64,000 nucleotides of DNA from Burkholderia paludis (GTDB lineage Bacteria > Pseudomonadota > Gammaproteobacteria > Burkholderiales > Burkholderiaceae). Below, piece after piece: positions 43,250 to 51,366 of the stretch (position 1 is its first letter; the number at the start of each line of letters is the position of its first letter). The notes beneath the pieces are model-generated. The model was not told the DNA's origin and did no database searches. It was given only the letters and a program-made list of their open reading frames with translations. The stretch is from NCBI RefSeq assembly GCF_000732615.1, contig NZ_JPGL01000049.1, positions 1 to 64,000 on the forward strand, read 5' to 3'. A program made the translations under genes and the position numbers.

Positions 43250-44329
43250 TCAGGTTGTCTGCTCAGTGTTCGGAACGCATTTAACGATCGTTACCCACGA
43301 TTTCCCATCGTGAGATCGGTACGAACCGACGTGGCGCAATTCGACTATCTGGAAAAGTCCCTGAAACGCGGTTTGGTAGTAGTTCTGGTTGGTTGAGGGA
43401 AACGACTGCTGGGTCGATATCACCATACCGGGGGTGTTTTGCGTTCCTTTCGGCATCAAGACACGCGCGCCGACCTGGAGGTCAGCCCGAAGCACAGTCT
43501 TGAAGACCATCACGTTATTTGCCAGCCATGTCGGCTGCCCGATGAGATCCTTGAACTCGATCTGAATTTGAGGAGGCTGAAAAGTGTCATCCCAGATCAG
43601 AAAGCGACCATTCGATAGCGTGACGCGAACGCCACCGTAGTCCGCGCCGAGGAAGTACCCGCGCGTAATGTCTTGGATGCACTGCGCCAATTGTTGGAGC
43701 GTGGAGGAAAAATGCACTTCGTCGTGGTTCTGCACCAGTTGGTCACTGATGCTCATCTGTATCGGCACGCCCGGATATGCCACCAGAAGCGCGTTCGTCA
43801 GCGCTGGCCCGAGAGGTTGACCCGCCTTCCAGTTGAGAACAATATTTCCAGGGTTGTCGAGCGAGTACGACGACGGCAAAACCACCAGATCGAGCCGCAT
43901 ACTGGTGCCCTCCCAGTTCCCATAGGACTGGAACACTTGCCCGTTCACTAGCACCCCTGCTTGTAACGGATTCGCCAGCGGCAGCCCCGTTTTCATGCCC
44001 CCTTGCAGCGATAACTGCATACCCTCGAACTGAGTAGCCTGACTGAGATCAGCCAGCGATACGCCGTGAATCGTTATCGTGAACGCGTTCGGCGCGGTGG
44101 CGTAGTCCGCAATCGGACAATCGAATTCGATGTCCGGGGCCGATGGATTGAAAACCCCATTGGGATGCGAGGTCCACGTCCTAGATGCCGCGGCCGTTGT
44201 CGGTGCAGTCTTAGTAACCAGGCCGCTCGCAAAACCACTAGGCCCCAGAAGTGATGTGACACTGGCGGACGTTCCGCTTTGCTGATTCGCATCAGGTGTC
44301 GGGGTGAGTTTCAGGTCGTAGTAGCGCAT
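43250..44329 (-). CDS. Phage baseplate-hub-like protein, 359 residues
   Basis: MRYYDLKLTPTPDANQQ ... DIEFDCPIADYATAPNAFTITIHGVSLADLSQATQFEGMQLSLQGG, with the end FQGLFQIVELRHVGSYRSHDGKSWVTIVKC, resembles hub/tail-spike-base proteins of contractile or podophage tails. It is the only apparent virion-type gene in the island, which is odd. Confidence in the structural assignment is moderate, since it rests on sequence style alone. Confidence 0.5.
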   Translation of the reverse strand: MRYYDLKLTPTPDANQQSGTSASVTSLLGPSGFASGLVTKTAPTTAAASRTWTSHPNGVFNPSAPDIEFDCPIADYATAPNAFTITIHGVSLADLSQATQFEGMQLSLQGGMKTGLPLANPLQAGVLVNGQVFQSYGNWEGTSMRLDLVVLPSSYSLDNPGNIVLNWKAGQPLGPALTNALLVAYPGVPIQMSISDQLVQNHDEVHFSSTLQQLAQCIQDITRGYFLGADYGGVRVTLSNGRFLIWDDTFQPPQIQIEFKDLIGQPTWLANNVMVFKTVLRADLQVGARVLMPKGTQNTPGMVISTQQSFPSTNQNYYQTAFQGLFQIVELRHVGSYRSHDGKSWVTIVKCVPNTEQTT

Positions 44330-44331
44330 CG

Positions 44332-44760
44332 TTACTCCTGCTCATCAGGGAACGTCGCCACAAGGTCCGCGACCAGTTCCTTGCGAGATTGAGCCTCCAG
44401 AATCCCGCGAAGTACTATCTCTCCTACGTCCGCGTACTCCACTACATGAATCCCGCGTCCGACCGAGATGCGTACCTTGCCCGGTGACTTCGGCACAATA
44501 TCAATATTCAGCTTGACCGCCGTCGCGCCGTAAATGCATTCAACGAACGTTTCCAGCATCTCTTGCTCGGGAGCCCGCAGCTCCTCGTAAGCGTATGCAA
44601 GGTCCGATTGTTCTTCTATGGTGAGCGGAATTTTCCATTGCGCGTCGTCGGTTTCCGCAATCACATGATCCGGCCGCTTCTTCGGCTCGTTGTGGATGGT
44701 CACGTCACGCTTCGCACCGTTGGCTTCCGTCTTATCGTTAGCTTTACTGAACATCTTCAT
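44332..44760 (-). CDS. Hypothetical protein upstream of the hub-like gene, 142 residues
   Basis: MKMFSKANDKTEANGAKRDVTIHNEPKKRPDHVIAETDDAQWKIPLTIEEQSDLAYAYEELRAPEQEMLETFVECIYGA. The ATG at 44760 follows GGAGATTAAAA. It ends two bases before the hub-like gene, so the two are co-translated and probably act together. The family is not recognised. Confidence 0.6.
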   Translation of the reverse strand: MKMFSKANDKTEANGAKRDVTIHNEPKKRPDHVIAETDDAQWKIPLTIEEQSDLAYAYEELRAPEQEMLETFVECIYGATAVKLNIDIVPKSPGKVRISVGRGIHVVEYADVGEIVLRGILEAQSRKELVADLVATFPDEQE

Positions 44761-44867
44761 TTTTAATCTCCGATAACTTTCTAAAATTGGTGCACTAGTT
44801 GCCGAAACAGCAGCCGTTGCCGAATGAGCAACTGTGGTTACCAGCCTCCTCCGCACCTGATCCACGC

Positions 44868-45356
44868 TCAGAACGAACCGTCTTCATTGATGCCCTCCCG
44901 GTAGTCGATCTGATCAAAGCCACTATGGCGCGACGGTTTCCGGTTGCGATTCACGTAAGCGACCGGATCGAATTTGCCGGGATGCAGCTGCACTGCCTTT
45001 CCGTGCACGCGCGCAGCCTGTTCCCCCTGGACGGTCAGGACACATTGCCCATCGGCAAAACGCCATAAGCGGAACCAGCCATCGCGCACACTATTCCGAA
45101 AGGCCGCCCGCCAGTCCCGGTATTTCTTGGTCGGGTTGTCGAGATGGCGCTCGCGAAACTCTAGCCATGCGATCTCCAGGAAATCATCGGGAATGCCGGC
45201 CCGCTCTGCGTAGCGATAGGCCGGATCGTCGGCCGGGATCGCCTTTTCGCCAGCAGCCTTGCACGCATCAAGGAACTCGGCCATCGTGGCCTCTTCGTGC
45301 CGACGTTTCCGTTTCAGTAACGTTTCAGTTTCGGGCAGCATCGATTGCTGGTTCAT
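44868..45356 (-). CDS. Replication-associated DNA-binding protein, 162 residues
   Basis: IPDDFLEIAWLEFRERHLDNPTKKYRDWRAAFRNSVRDGWFRLWRF resembles the DnaT/phage-O type single-stranded DNA-binding helical domain, usually the helicase-loader half of a phage replication module. Its ATG overlaps the TGA at 45353-45355 that closes the alternative frame of the upstream initiator gene (ATGA). Confidence 0.68.
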   Translation of the reverse strand: MNQQSMLPETETLLKRKRRHEEATMAEFLDACKAAGEKAIPADDPAYRYAERAGIPDDFLEIAWLEFRERHLDNPTKKYRDWRAAFRNSVRDGWFRLWRFADGQCVLTVQGEQAARVHGKAVQLHPGKFDPVAYVNRNRKPSRHSGFDQIDYREGINEDGSF

Positions 45357-45936
45357 CGCTGTACCTCAGTCTGGGAAATTGCCCGTGTAGATGGCTTCTC
45401 TAGAGGGTCACCGTCTGGCGGTGTAGAGAGAGTGGCAAAAACGGCCTCTATTGCACCGTCTCCCGGTGTAGGAGAGATGGCCTCTACACCGTCTCCCGGT
45501 GCAATAGGAGTGCTCTCTACACCGTCTCCCGGTGTAAGGGCTGCGTTTTCAGATACGCACTGCGGACAAATCCGGCCGCAGATCCCTCGTCGTACCCGTC
45601 CAGTTTGTCCAGGCTGAGCCATGTCAGCGCGTACCAGCTCGCTCGGTTTGGCCTGCGCCCCTTGGCCGTCTCGTAAATCAGACCGGCGTCCAGAAGCTCC
45701 TGCTTGGCCCTCTGGATCGTGTCGTTGGACGTCCAGCCCCGTGGCTTCAGATGGGCTATGGTGACGATCATTCGCCCGTTGTCGTCCCCGTGGAATTGCC
45801 TGGCAATCTCCAGTAGCAGCGCCTTGGCAGGGTGCGAGAGGTCCAGATATGCCTGGCTGTCCAGCACCATCCAGGGAATCGGCACAAAGCCACCCGCATC
45901 GCGGCTCGATGTGCTGTGTCGCTTCGACTTGCCCAT
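45353..45936 (-). pseudogene. Replication initiator-like HTH protein with a frameshift before its iteron-coded tail
   Basis: From 45936, GGFVPIPWMVLDSQAYLDLSHPAKALLLEIARQFHGDDNGRMIVTIAHLKPRGWTSNDTIQRAKQELLDAGLIYET is an intact winged-helix initiator domain ending at a TAG at 45517. The next frame continues NAALTPGDGVESTPIAPGDGVEAISPTPGDGAIEAV ... and ends at 45353, overlapping the next gene as ATGA. Relatives join YLK to NAALTP directly. One missing A in AAAA (45547-45550) explains the break: either mutation, sequencing error or ribosomal/transcriptional slippage. The tail is encoded by the repeats at 45409-45534. Confidence 0.72.
45409..45534. repeat. Four iteron-like repeats, candidate island replication origin
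   Basis: CACCGTCTCCCGGTG occurs at 45454-45468, 45487-45501 and 45520-45534, spaced exactly 33 bases. A variant, CACCGTCTGGCGGTG, is at 45409-45423. Each unit is itself an inverted repeat (CACCG/CGGTG). They lie at the 3' end of the initiator-like gene and before the helicase-loader-like gene, as lambda origin iterons lie within gene O. Confidence 0.68.
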
Positions 45937-45939
45937 GCG

Positions 45940-46269
45940 TCATGCCGCCCCCATCATGTCGACAAGATCCGGCTCGCGTTCAAGCAGGCTGTATCGCGCC
46001 ACATTGGCGTGCAGGAACCCGTCCGAGTCGACTGCCGAGACACGATGTGAGTAGATGCGATAACCGAGCCGGACAAGCTCCTTGATGCGTTGCGCAGGGT
46101 GACTGATGCCTTTGGCACGCAAGCTGTAGGTGGTTTGCCCGTCGGCCTTGAGATATTCGAGCACGCGCTTACATTGCGCAGCGGCCGACATATCTCTATG
46201 ATTGACCTTGCTGGTCATCTGGGTCGCGCCCTGGCAGGGGTTGCGGCCCTTGTTGTTTTTGCCGGTCAT
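45940..46269 (-). CDS. Winged-helix domain protein, 109 residues
   Basis: MSAAAQCKRVLEYLKADGQTTYSLRAKGISHPAQRIKELVRLGYRIYSHRVSAVDSDGFLHANVARYSLLE has the helix-turn-helix layout of the small phage protein family that reads RIxEL.xxGYxI. The start could also be at MSAAAQ. It lies 3 bases before the initiator gene and is probably part of the replication module. Confidence 0.7.
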   Translation of the reverse strand: MTGKNNKGRNPCQGATQMTSKVNHRDMSAAAQCKRVLEYLKADGQTTYSLRAKGISHPAQRIKELVRLGYRIYSHRVSAVDSDGFLHANVARYSLLEREPDLVDMMGAA

Positions 46270-46280
46270 ACGCAGCCTCC

Positions 46281-46490
46281 TTACGCGGCAACCATGCCGC
46301 GCGATTCAGCAATGCGCTTCTGGAGATAGGCATCGAGTTCAGCCTCGATGAAGATGGTGGTGCGGCTGCTGAGCTTCACCGGCTTCGGAAAATCAGCATC
46401 GTGCTTCGCACGCGACCAGAGCGTGCTCATGCCGATACCGAGCTTTTCGGCGGCTTGGGTAGGGCGAAGGCCCTTGGTATTCACGGACAT
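46281..46490 (-). CDS. AlpA-family regulator, 69 residues
   Basis: MSVNTKGLRPTQAAEKLGIGMSTLWSRAKHDADFPKPVKLSSRTTIFIEAELDAYLQKRI is a standard AlpA domain. GGAGAG precedes the ATG at 46490 by 6 bases. It is the third AlpA/excisionase-type gene in the island, and the one nearest the P4-type integrase, so it is the likeliest partner of that enzyme. Confidence 0.82.
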   Translation of the reverse strand: MSVNTKGLRPTQAAEKLGIGMSTLWSRAKHDADFPKPVKLSSRTTIFIEAELDAYLQKRIAESRGMVAA

Positions 46491-46578
46491 CGACTCTCTC
46501 CTTAGAGTTTGTCTCGACACATGCACGGTTGTGCTCGTCGATGTCCGTATTAAAAGAAGCACCCGGGCCGCAACCCGG

Positions 46579-47391
46579 TTAATTGCCGTTTTTTCCGCCT
46601 CTAGATTTACGCAGCTCTTTGCGAAACTGTCCATAAGAAATCGGGCGAACAGCGTCCTCGCTTTCAGCATTTGGTGGAACGTATCGGTATGAACGGCTAT
46701 CGCCGCTACCCTCGATTTCAGCCACATCGCCACCAGACCATTCTTGTATCGCTTGTTTCAAGTGCGGCCATATCTCGGACGGCCTTGAATCAGGATGCTC
46801 GCGGCTCAGTATGCGGATAACGTCGGCCAGCGTTCCACCGGAGTTATTCTTTGCGCGCCGCCCCTTACTTCCCCTCTTTGATTGCGCATCAGATTGCGCG
46901 CGGCCAATGTCCGCATCAGGTGCGTATTTCTTGTGAAGCATCAGAACCACTTCACGAATGATGGTAAGCACGACAGGCGACACGGGCAGTTCTGTAAATC
47001 CAGCTGGAATTAATGCGTAGGCTATTTGTAAATCTTCCTCCAAATCCGTCGGATTTCCCCAACTACCGACAAGACCCGAAGGCAGAATCCGGCCGCCCCA
47101 GCCATCGCCTAAAAGGGCTATTTCCCTATCGCTTAGGTGCGCAGCTGATTCGAGCCATCCACCGTTGGCGTATAGGTCGTCACGTAGATAGCGCTCGGTT
47201 TCCGGTTGCCGGAACTGTCTCACGGAGTCGTCCAATTGATTGGGCATAAACCGACCGGGTAGCGTGATAGGCCCTATAGCACTCGGGAAGAAAATCACAT
47301 AGGCCAAGTCTCCCGGTCGGTTCAATCGCCTCTTCGTCGCATTTATCGCCTTTTTCAGCGACAGCCTTTCTGGTTGTTTCATTCGTCGCAT
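46579..47391 (-). CDS. Hypothetical protein, 270 residues
   Basis: A soluble protein with ITLPGRFMPNQLDDSVRQFRQPETERYLRDDLYANGGWLESAAHLSDREIALLGDGWGGRILP, then a basic linker (SDAQSKRGSKGRRAKNNSG) and a C-terminal part (LADVIRILSREHPDSRPSEIWPHLKQAIQEWSGGDVAEIEGSGDSRSYRY) that looks like a small nucleic-acid-binding domain. Either Met1 or Met4 may start. The family is unknown. Confidence 0.62.
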   Translation of the reverse strand: MRRMKQPERLSLKKAINATKRRLNRPGDLAYVIFFPSAIGPITLPGRFMPNQLDDSVRQFRQPETERYLRDDLYANGGWLESAAHLSDREIALLGDGWGGRILPSGLVGSWGNPTDLEEDLQIAYALIPAGFTELPVSPVVLTIIREVVLMLHKKYAPDADIGRAQSDAQSKRGSKGRRAKNNSGGTLADVIRILSREHPDSRPSEIWPHLKQAIQEWSGGDVAEIEGSGDSRSYRYVPPNAESEDAVRPISYGQFRKELRKSRGGKNGN

Positions 47392-47515
47392 CCTTCCGTG
47401 CGAGCCCTCAACCAGGAGCCCCTGCCAGGCCGGTGAAGGTTTCCGGCTTTTCGCTCCGTCGAGCTAGGCAGAGGCAAGTCGTAAAGTAAGTTGACCAACC
47501 GACAGTCGGGAACCT

Positions 47516-47689
47516 TTACGCGCCGCCGTCTGGACGCCGCCCCTCAAGCAGTTCCCTCACTTCCTCAAGCATCTGCACGGCCGGCGGCAAATGCTGATCG
47601 CGAACATGGCGGCGGCGCGCCTGGTAGAGGTGGAACAGAGCCACGTCCAACTTGCCTTGCACGATTTCGACTTCGTATTCGTTCATCAT
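47516..47689 (-). CDS. Small hypothetical protein behind the integrase, 57 residues
   Basis: MMNEYEVEIVQGKLDVALFHLYQARRRHVRDQHLPPAVQMLEEVRELLEGRRPDGGA, helical and charged. It starts 16 bases after the integrase stop on the same strand, so it is likely co-transcribed. Conserved hydrophobic spacing suggests a real helical-hairpin protein. No family recognised. Confidence 0.55.
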   Translation of the reverse strand: MMNEYEVEIVQGKLDVALFHLYQARRRHVRDQHLPPAVQMLEEVRELLEGRRPDGGA

Positions 47690-47705
47690 AGGCACTCGAT
47701 ATCGA

Positions 47706-48941
47706 TCAGGCTGCTGACGGGCCGAAATTCCCGATCACGACCTTCCTCTCCCCACCGACCTGCGCCTCGACAAACTCGGCCCACAGCTGGAGGATCTTCC
47801 GGCGTTCGTCGGCATACTCGGCCCGGTTGTAGACGCCCTTGATACCCTTGATCGAGTGCGCAAGCGCCTTCTCGATCGCGTCCGACGACATGCCCATTTC
47901 GTGCAAATGCGTCGAGGCGGTACGTCGGAAGTCATGCAGGACGAAGTGCTGAACATCAAGGCTGAGCGAGCGCACCGCCTGATTGAGCGTGCTCTTGGCG
48001 ATCGGCTGGTCACCGCGGCCGCGCGTCGACGGGAACACGTGCTCGTGATTGCCCGTCTGCTCGTACAACTCACGGAGCATCGCAACGGCCTGCGAGGACA
48101 AGTAGACCCAATGCTCCTTGTCCTTCTTCATCCGGTCAGCAGGAATGCGCCAGATGCCGGCGTCGAGATCGAACTCCGACCACCGCGCCTCGATGAGCTC
48201 GGACTTCCGAACCATCGTCAGGATCAGCAGGTGGATCGCGAGCTTGAGCGCGCGGCGAATGTCTGAGGCGTAGACGGCCCGCAGCACGGTCCCGATCTCA
48301 TCAGGGGAGAGGACTCGCGTGCGGCTGTCCTGAGTGGCGACGAAGCGCGCGACGACGGCATGAGCCGGATTCGTCAGCGCAAGCTGGCGTGCGATTGCAT
48401 ATTCGAACAGTCGTTTGATGACGTTCCGGGTCGAGAGCGCCATCTTCGGGGCGCCACGGGCCTTTATCCGGTCGCAGATCGCCAGCACGTCACCAGGCGT
48501 CACATCCGGCAGAGGCTTGTTGCCGATCGCCGGGTAGATGTCCTTCTCCAGCGCCCGCTTGATCGTCCGACCGTACTCGGGCGACATCTCCGCGATCTGG
48601 GTTGTGTACCAATCTTCGCCGAACTCCCGAACCGTATCGAAGCGCTTCACGGCGCCGCGATCCTTCTTGGCATCAGCGATAGGGGAAACGCCTTTGGCGA
48701 CGATCTCAGCGTAGCGGCGGGCCTTCTCGCGCGCATCCTGCAGCGTGACTGCGGGATAGTCGCCGATCGTGACCATCGGCTGCCGTTCGCCGTGCAGTGT
48801 GTACCGGTAGCGCCAAACCTTCGAACCCGACGTCATGACCTCCAGCACGAGGCCGCCACCGTCCGAAATACGGTAGCGCGCCGCCTTCGGCTTGAGCGCC
48901 TTGATGCGGGTGTCATTCAGCGGGACGACGGTTTTCGGCAT
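47706..48941 (-). CDS. int: P4-type tyrosine integrase of the mnmE island
   Basis: A 411-residue integrase. The N-terminal DUF4102 arm-binding domain (LNDTRIKALKPKAARYRISDGGGLVLEVM) is followed by a core-binding domain and a catalytic domain with Arg in TMVRKSELIEARW, the HDFRRTASTHLHEMG box and Tyr in IKGVYNRAEY. It is intact and lies next to attR. The start at 48941 (MPKTVV) is the family norm; the frame to 48968 is unlikely. It should insert the element into the mnmE 3' end. Confidence 0.9.
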   Translation of the reverse strand: MPKTVVPLNDTRIKALKPKAARYRISDGGGLVLEVMTSGSKVWRYRYTLHGERQPMVTIGDYPAVTLQDAREKARRYAEIVAKGVSPIADAKKDRGAVKRFDTVREFGEDWYTTQIAEMSPEYGRTIKRALEKDIYPAIGNKPLPDVTPGDVLAICDRIKARGAPKMALSTRNVIKRLFEYAIARQLALTNPAHAVVARFVATQDSRTRVLSPDEIGTVLRAVYASDIRRALKLAIHLLILTMVRKSELIEARWSEFDLDAGIWRIPADRMKKDKEHWVYLSSQAVAMLRELYEQTGNHEHVFPSTRGRGDQPIAKSTLNQAVRSLSLDVQHFVLHDFRRTASTHLHEMGMSSDAIEKALAHSIKGIKGVYNRAEYADERRKILQLWAEFVEAQVGGERKVVIGNFGPSAA

Positions 48942-48975
48942 GGTTGGTACACATCGATTGGGACACAACGCTTGC

Positions 48976-49129
48976 GTGTACCTAAATGTGTACCATCAAA
49001 ATCTGGATGTCAATAGACAACCTTGGGCAACGTTAGACGACCAACCCTAACGTACACAAGGGTTTCAGAGGGGTGACTAGACGACCTTGGACAACCTTGG
49101 GCGACTGGTTATTTTCCGATACAGAACCT
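48976..49129. repeat. Right attachment region (attR2) with integrase-site repeats
   Basis: GTGTACC-TAAAT-GTGTACC (48976-48994) matches the pair at the left end. Three copies of a 16-mer, GACRACCTTGGRCRAC, lie at 49016-49031, 49080-49095 and 49090-49105, likely arm-type protein sites. The 13-base core CGATACAGAACCT (49117-49129) lies inside mnmE. Confidence 0.72.
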
Positions 49130-50503
49130 GCTGAAGATCACCCCCAGCAGATCGTCCGAAGTGAACTCCCCGGTAATCGAATTGAGCTGCTCCTGCGCCA
49201 GCCGCAGCTCCTCCGCGAACAGATCGAGCGACTGCGCCCGTTGTTCCGCATGATCCGCCGCCTGCTCGAGATGCGCCTGCGCGGCCCGCAGCGCGATCAG
49301 GTGCCGCTCGCGCGCCAGGTACACGCCTTCGGCCCCCGCCTGCCACCCGGCAATCCGCAGCAGCTCCGCGCGCAGCAGGTCGATCCCGTCGCCACGCTTC
49401 GCCGACAGATGCACCTCGGTCAGGTCGCCTTCCGCCACCGGATGTTCGACGCACGCCGGCACACCGGTCAGATCCGTCTTGTTCAGCACGCGCACCACCG
49501 GCACGCCGTCCGGAAACCGCGCCGCGATCGCCACGTCGTCCGCCGTCATCCCCGTGCGCGAATCCAGCAGATGCAGCACGACATCCGCGCGCTCGATCTC
49601 GCTCCACGTGCGCGCGATCCCGATCCGCTCGACCTCGTCCTCCGTCTCGCGCAACCCGGCCGTGTCGATGATGTGCAGCGGAATGCCCTCGACCTGAATC
49701 GTCTGCGCCACCTTGTCGCGCGTCGTCCCGGCGATCGGCGTGACGATCGCCAGCTCCGCGCCCGCCAGCGCGTTCAAAAGCGACGACTTGCCCACGTTCG
49801 GCTGTCCCGCCAGGACCACCGACAACCCCTCGCGCAGCAGCGCGCCCTGCCGCGCGTCGCCGAGCACATGCGCGAGCTGCTCGCGAATCTTCGCGAGCTT
49901 GCCGCGTGCGTCGGCCGCCTCCAGGAAATCGATCTCCTCCTCGGGAAAATCGAGCGTCGCCTCGACCAGCATCCGCAGCGTGATCACGTCGTCGACGAGC
50001 GCGTGGATCTGCCGCGAGAACGCGCCGTCCAGCGAGCGCCCGGCCGAGCGCGCCGCGGCTTCGGTGCTCGCCTCGATCAGGTCCGCGACGGCCTCGGCCT
50101 GCGCGAGGTCGAGCTTGTCGTTCAGGAACGCGCGCCGCGTGAACTCGCCCGGCTCCGCGAGCCGCAGCCCGAAGCCGCGCCCCGCATCCAGGCAGCGCTG
50201 CAACAGCAGCTGCATCACGATCGGCCCGCCATGCCCCTGCAGCTCGAGCACGTGCTCGCCGGTGTACGAGTGCGGCGCCGGGAAATACAGCGCGATTCCA
50301 CGGTCGAGCGGCGCGCCGTGCACATCGAGAAACGGCACGTAGCTCGCATGGCGCGGCGCGAGCGCCTGCCCGCACAACGCGTCGATCAGCGGCAGCGCGG
50401 CCGCCTCGCCGCCGCGCCCGAACGACACGCGGACAACCCCGATGCCGCCCCGGCCGGCGGCAGTGGCAATGGCGACGATCGGATCGGAATCGGTAGCAAG
50501 CAT
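49109..50503 (-). CDS. mnmE: tRNA uridine-5-carboxymethylaminomethyl(34) synthesis GTPase MnmE
   Basis: A 464-residue GTPase that, with MnmG, modifies the wobble uridine of certain tRNAs. The N-terminal tetrahydrofolate-binding domain begins DPIVAIATAAGRGGIGVVRVS. G motifs are GQPNVGKSS, DTAGLRE and NKTD. The C-terminal FCIGK has the family Cys. The start at 50503 (MLATDSD) fits the family. The last codons form the att core, and the protein end is intact because the island supplies or preserves GK-stop. Confidence 0.95.
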   Translation of the reverse strand: MLATDSDPIVAIATAAGRGGIGVVRVSFGRGGEAAALPLIDALCGQALAPRHASYVPFLDVHGAPLDRGIALYFPAPHSYTGEHVLELQGHGGPIVMQLLLQRCLDAGRGFGLRLAEPGEFTRRAFLNDKLDLAQAEAVADLIEASTEAAARSAGRSLDGAFSRQIHALVDDVITLRMLVEATLDFPEEEIDFLEAADARGKLAKIREQLAHVLGDARQGALLREGLSVVLAGQPNVGKSSLLNALAGAELAIVTPIAGTTRDKVAQTIQVEGIPLHIIDTAGLRETEDEVERIGIARTWSEIERADVVLHLLDSRTGMTADDVAIAARFPDGVPVVRVLNKTDLTGVPACVEHPVAEGDLTEVHLSAKRGDGIDLLRAELLRIAGWQAGAEGVYLARERHLIALRAAQAHLEQAADHAEQRAQSLDLFAEELRLAQEQLNSITGEFTSDDLLGVIFSRFCIGK

Positions 50504-50839
50504 GGGAATTGGACGAATCGGGTGAGCAATCAACATGGTGCGCCCGCGCAACAGTTCGGGCATCGGAACGCCGGCATTGTAGCGTGCCGGCTCACACGCC
50601 ATCGGCTGCCCGTCAGGATTCGGACTCGCCCGAATTTATCCCGCCAGGGATAAGCCGAGTATCATACCGGCGCCATGCCACCGCCTCCGTTTAGGACGAG
50701 TATGCCTTCCGGTGCGGCCCAACGCTGTGGCCCTCAATTTCGGTATTCGCTTACGCCAGGACCGGGATTCGTCTGAATGGGATACGTTTATCCTATATGG
50801 TTGTCTGAAACACGGCGGTGGAATTGCACAATCTCCCCC

Positions 50840-51271
50840 ATGCCGACACCCGAAGAAAAAGCCGCGTTCTCGGAACGCCTGAAGTTCGCCCTGCGGCGCA
50901 GCCCGGAGAAGGTCACCGGCGCGACGGAGCTGGCGAACCGATTCAATCTGCGCCATCGCGGAACGCACCCCGTTTCGCCGCAGACCGCGCATAAATGGCT
51001 GACGGGCCGCACGATTCCGACGTCCGACAAACTCGAAACGCTCGCCGAGTGGCTGCGCGTCGAACTCCACTGGCTGCATTACGGCCCGTCGCCGAGCGTG
51101 ATCGAACACCCGACGCCGCAACCGCTGCCGCGCGACGAACGCTATCCGCCGACGCCCGAGACGATCGAACTCGCGTCGAAGATCGAAGCGCTGTCGCCGC
51201 ACCATCGCTACCTCGTGCAGGAACTGGTCGAGCAGTTCTACGGCGATTCGGGCGACGCGAAGAAGGGCTGA
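50840..51271 (+). CDS. Putative DNA-binding regulator, 143 residues
   Basis: MPTPEEKAAFSERLKFALRRSPEKVTGATELANRFNLRHRGTHPVSPQTAHKWLTGRTIPTSDKLETLAEWLRVELHWLHYG is an XRE-like helix-turn-helix of the Burkholderia type. The C-terminal part may be a dimerisation helix (HRYLVQELVEQFYG). It lies convergent to yidC and divergent from mnmE; no ribosome-binding site is clear. Its targets are unknown. Confidence 0.78.
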   Translation: MPTPEEKAAFSERLKFALRRSPEKVTGATELANRFNLRHRGTHPVSPQTAHKWLTGRTIPTSDKLETLAEWLRVELHWLHYGPSPSVIEHPTPQPLPRDERYPPTPETIELASKIEALSPHHRYLVQELVEQFYGDSGDAKKG

Positions 51272-51289
51272 ACCGGCGCCGCAAAAAGC

Positions 51290-51324
51290 AAAAAGCCGCA
51301 TGGGCGAACCATGCGGCTTTTTTT
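51290..51324. terminator. Bidirectional intrinsic terminator
   Basis: AAAAAGCCGCATGG pairs with CCATGCGGCTTTTT around a GCGAA loop. A-tract and T-tract on both sides allow it to end both the regulator gene and yidC. Confidence 0.9.
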
Positions 51325-51366
51325 GTGCCTCGCGGGCGGACGGGCCGCCCGCGTGAGCCACGGGCG

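Larger units (their letters stand above)
31627..49129. mobile_element. 17.5-kb integrative island in the 3' end of mnmE
   Basis: It is bounded by 13-base direct repeats of the mnmE terminal codons, with a P4-type tyrosine integrase at the right end pointing away from mnmE. The content is phage-like regulation (AlpA, PrtN, Cro-like, C4-like RNA), replication genes, an SSB-like and a baseplate-hub-like gene, plus unrelated cargo at the left. No capsid, portal, large terminase, tail tube or lysis genes are present. It is best described as a phage-derived or satellite-like island rather than a full prophage. Confidence 0.82.

Noticed and set aside
45409..45534. CRISPR array
   Set aside because: Repeats are 15 bases with 18-base intervals that are themselves similar and in frame with a coding tail; no cas genes are near.
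31627..49129. Complete temperate prophage
   Set aside because: No recognisable capsid, portal, large terminase, tail tube, tape measure or lysis genes despite 17.5 kb.
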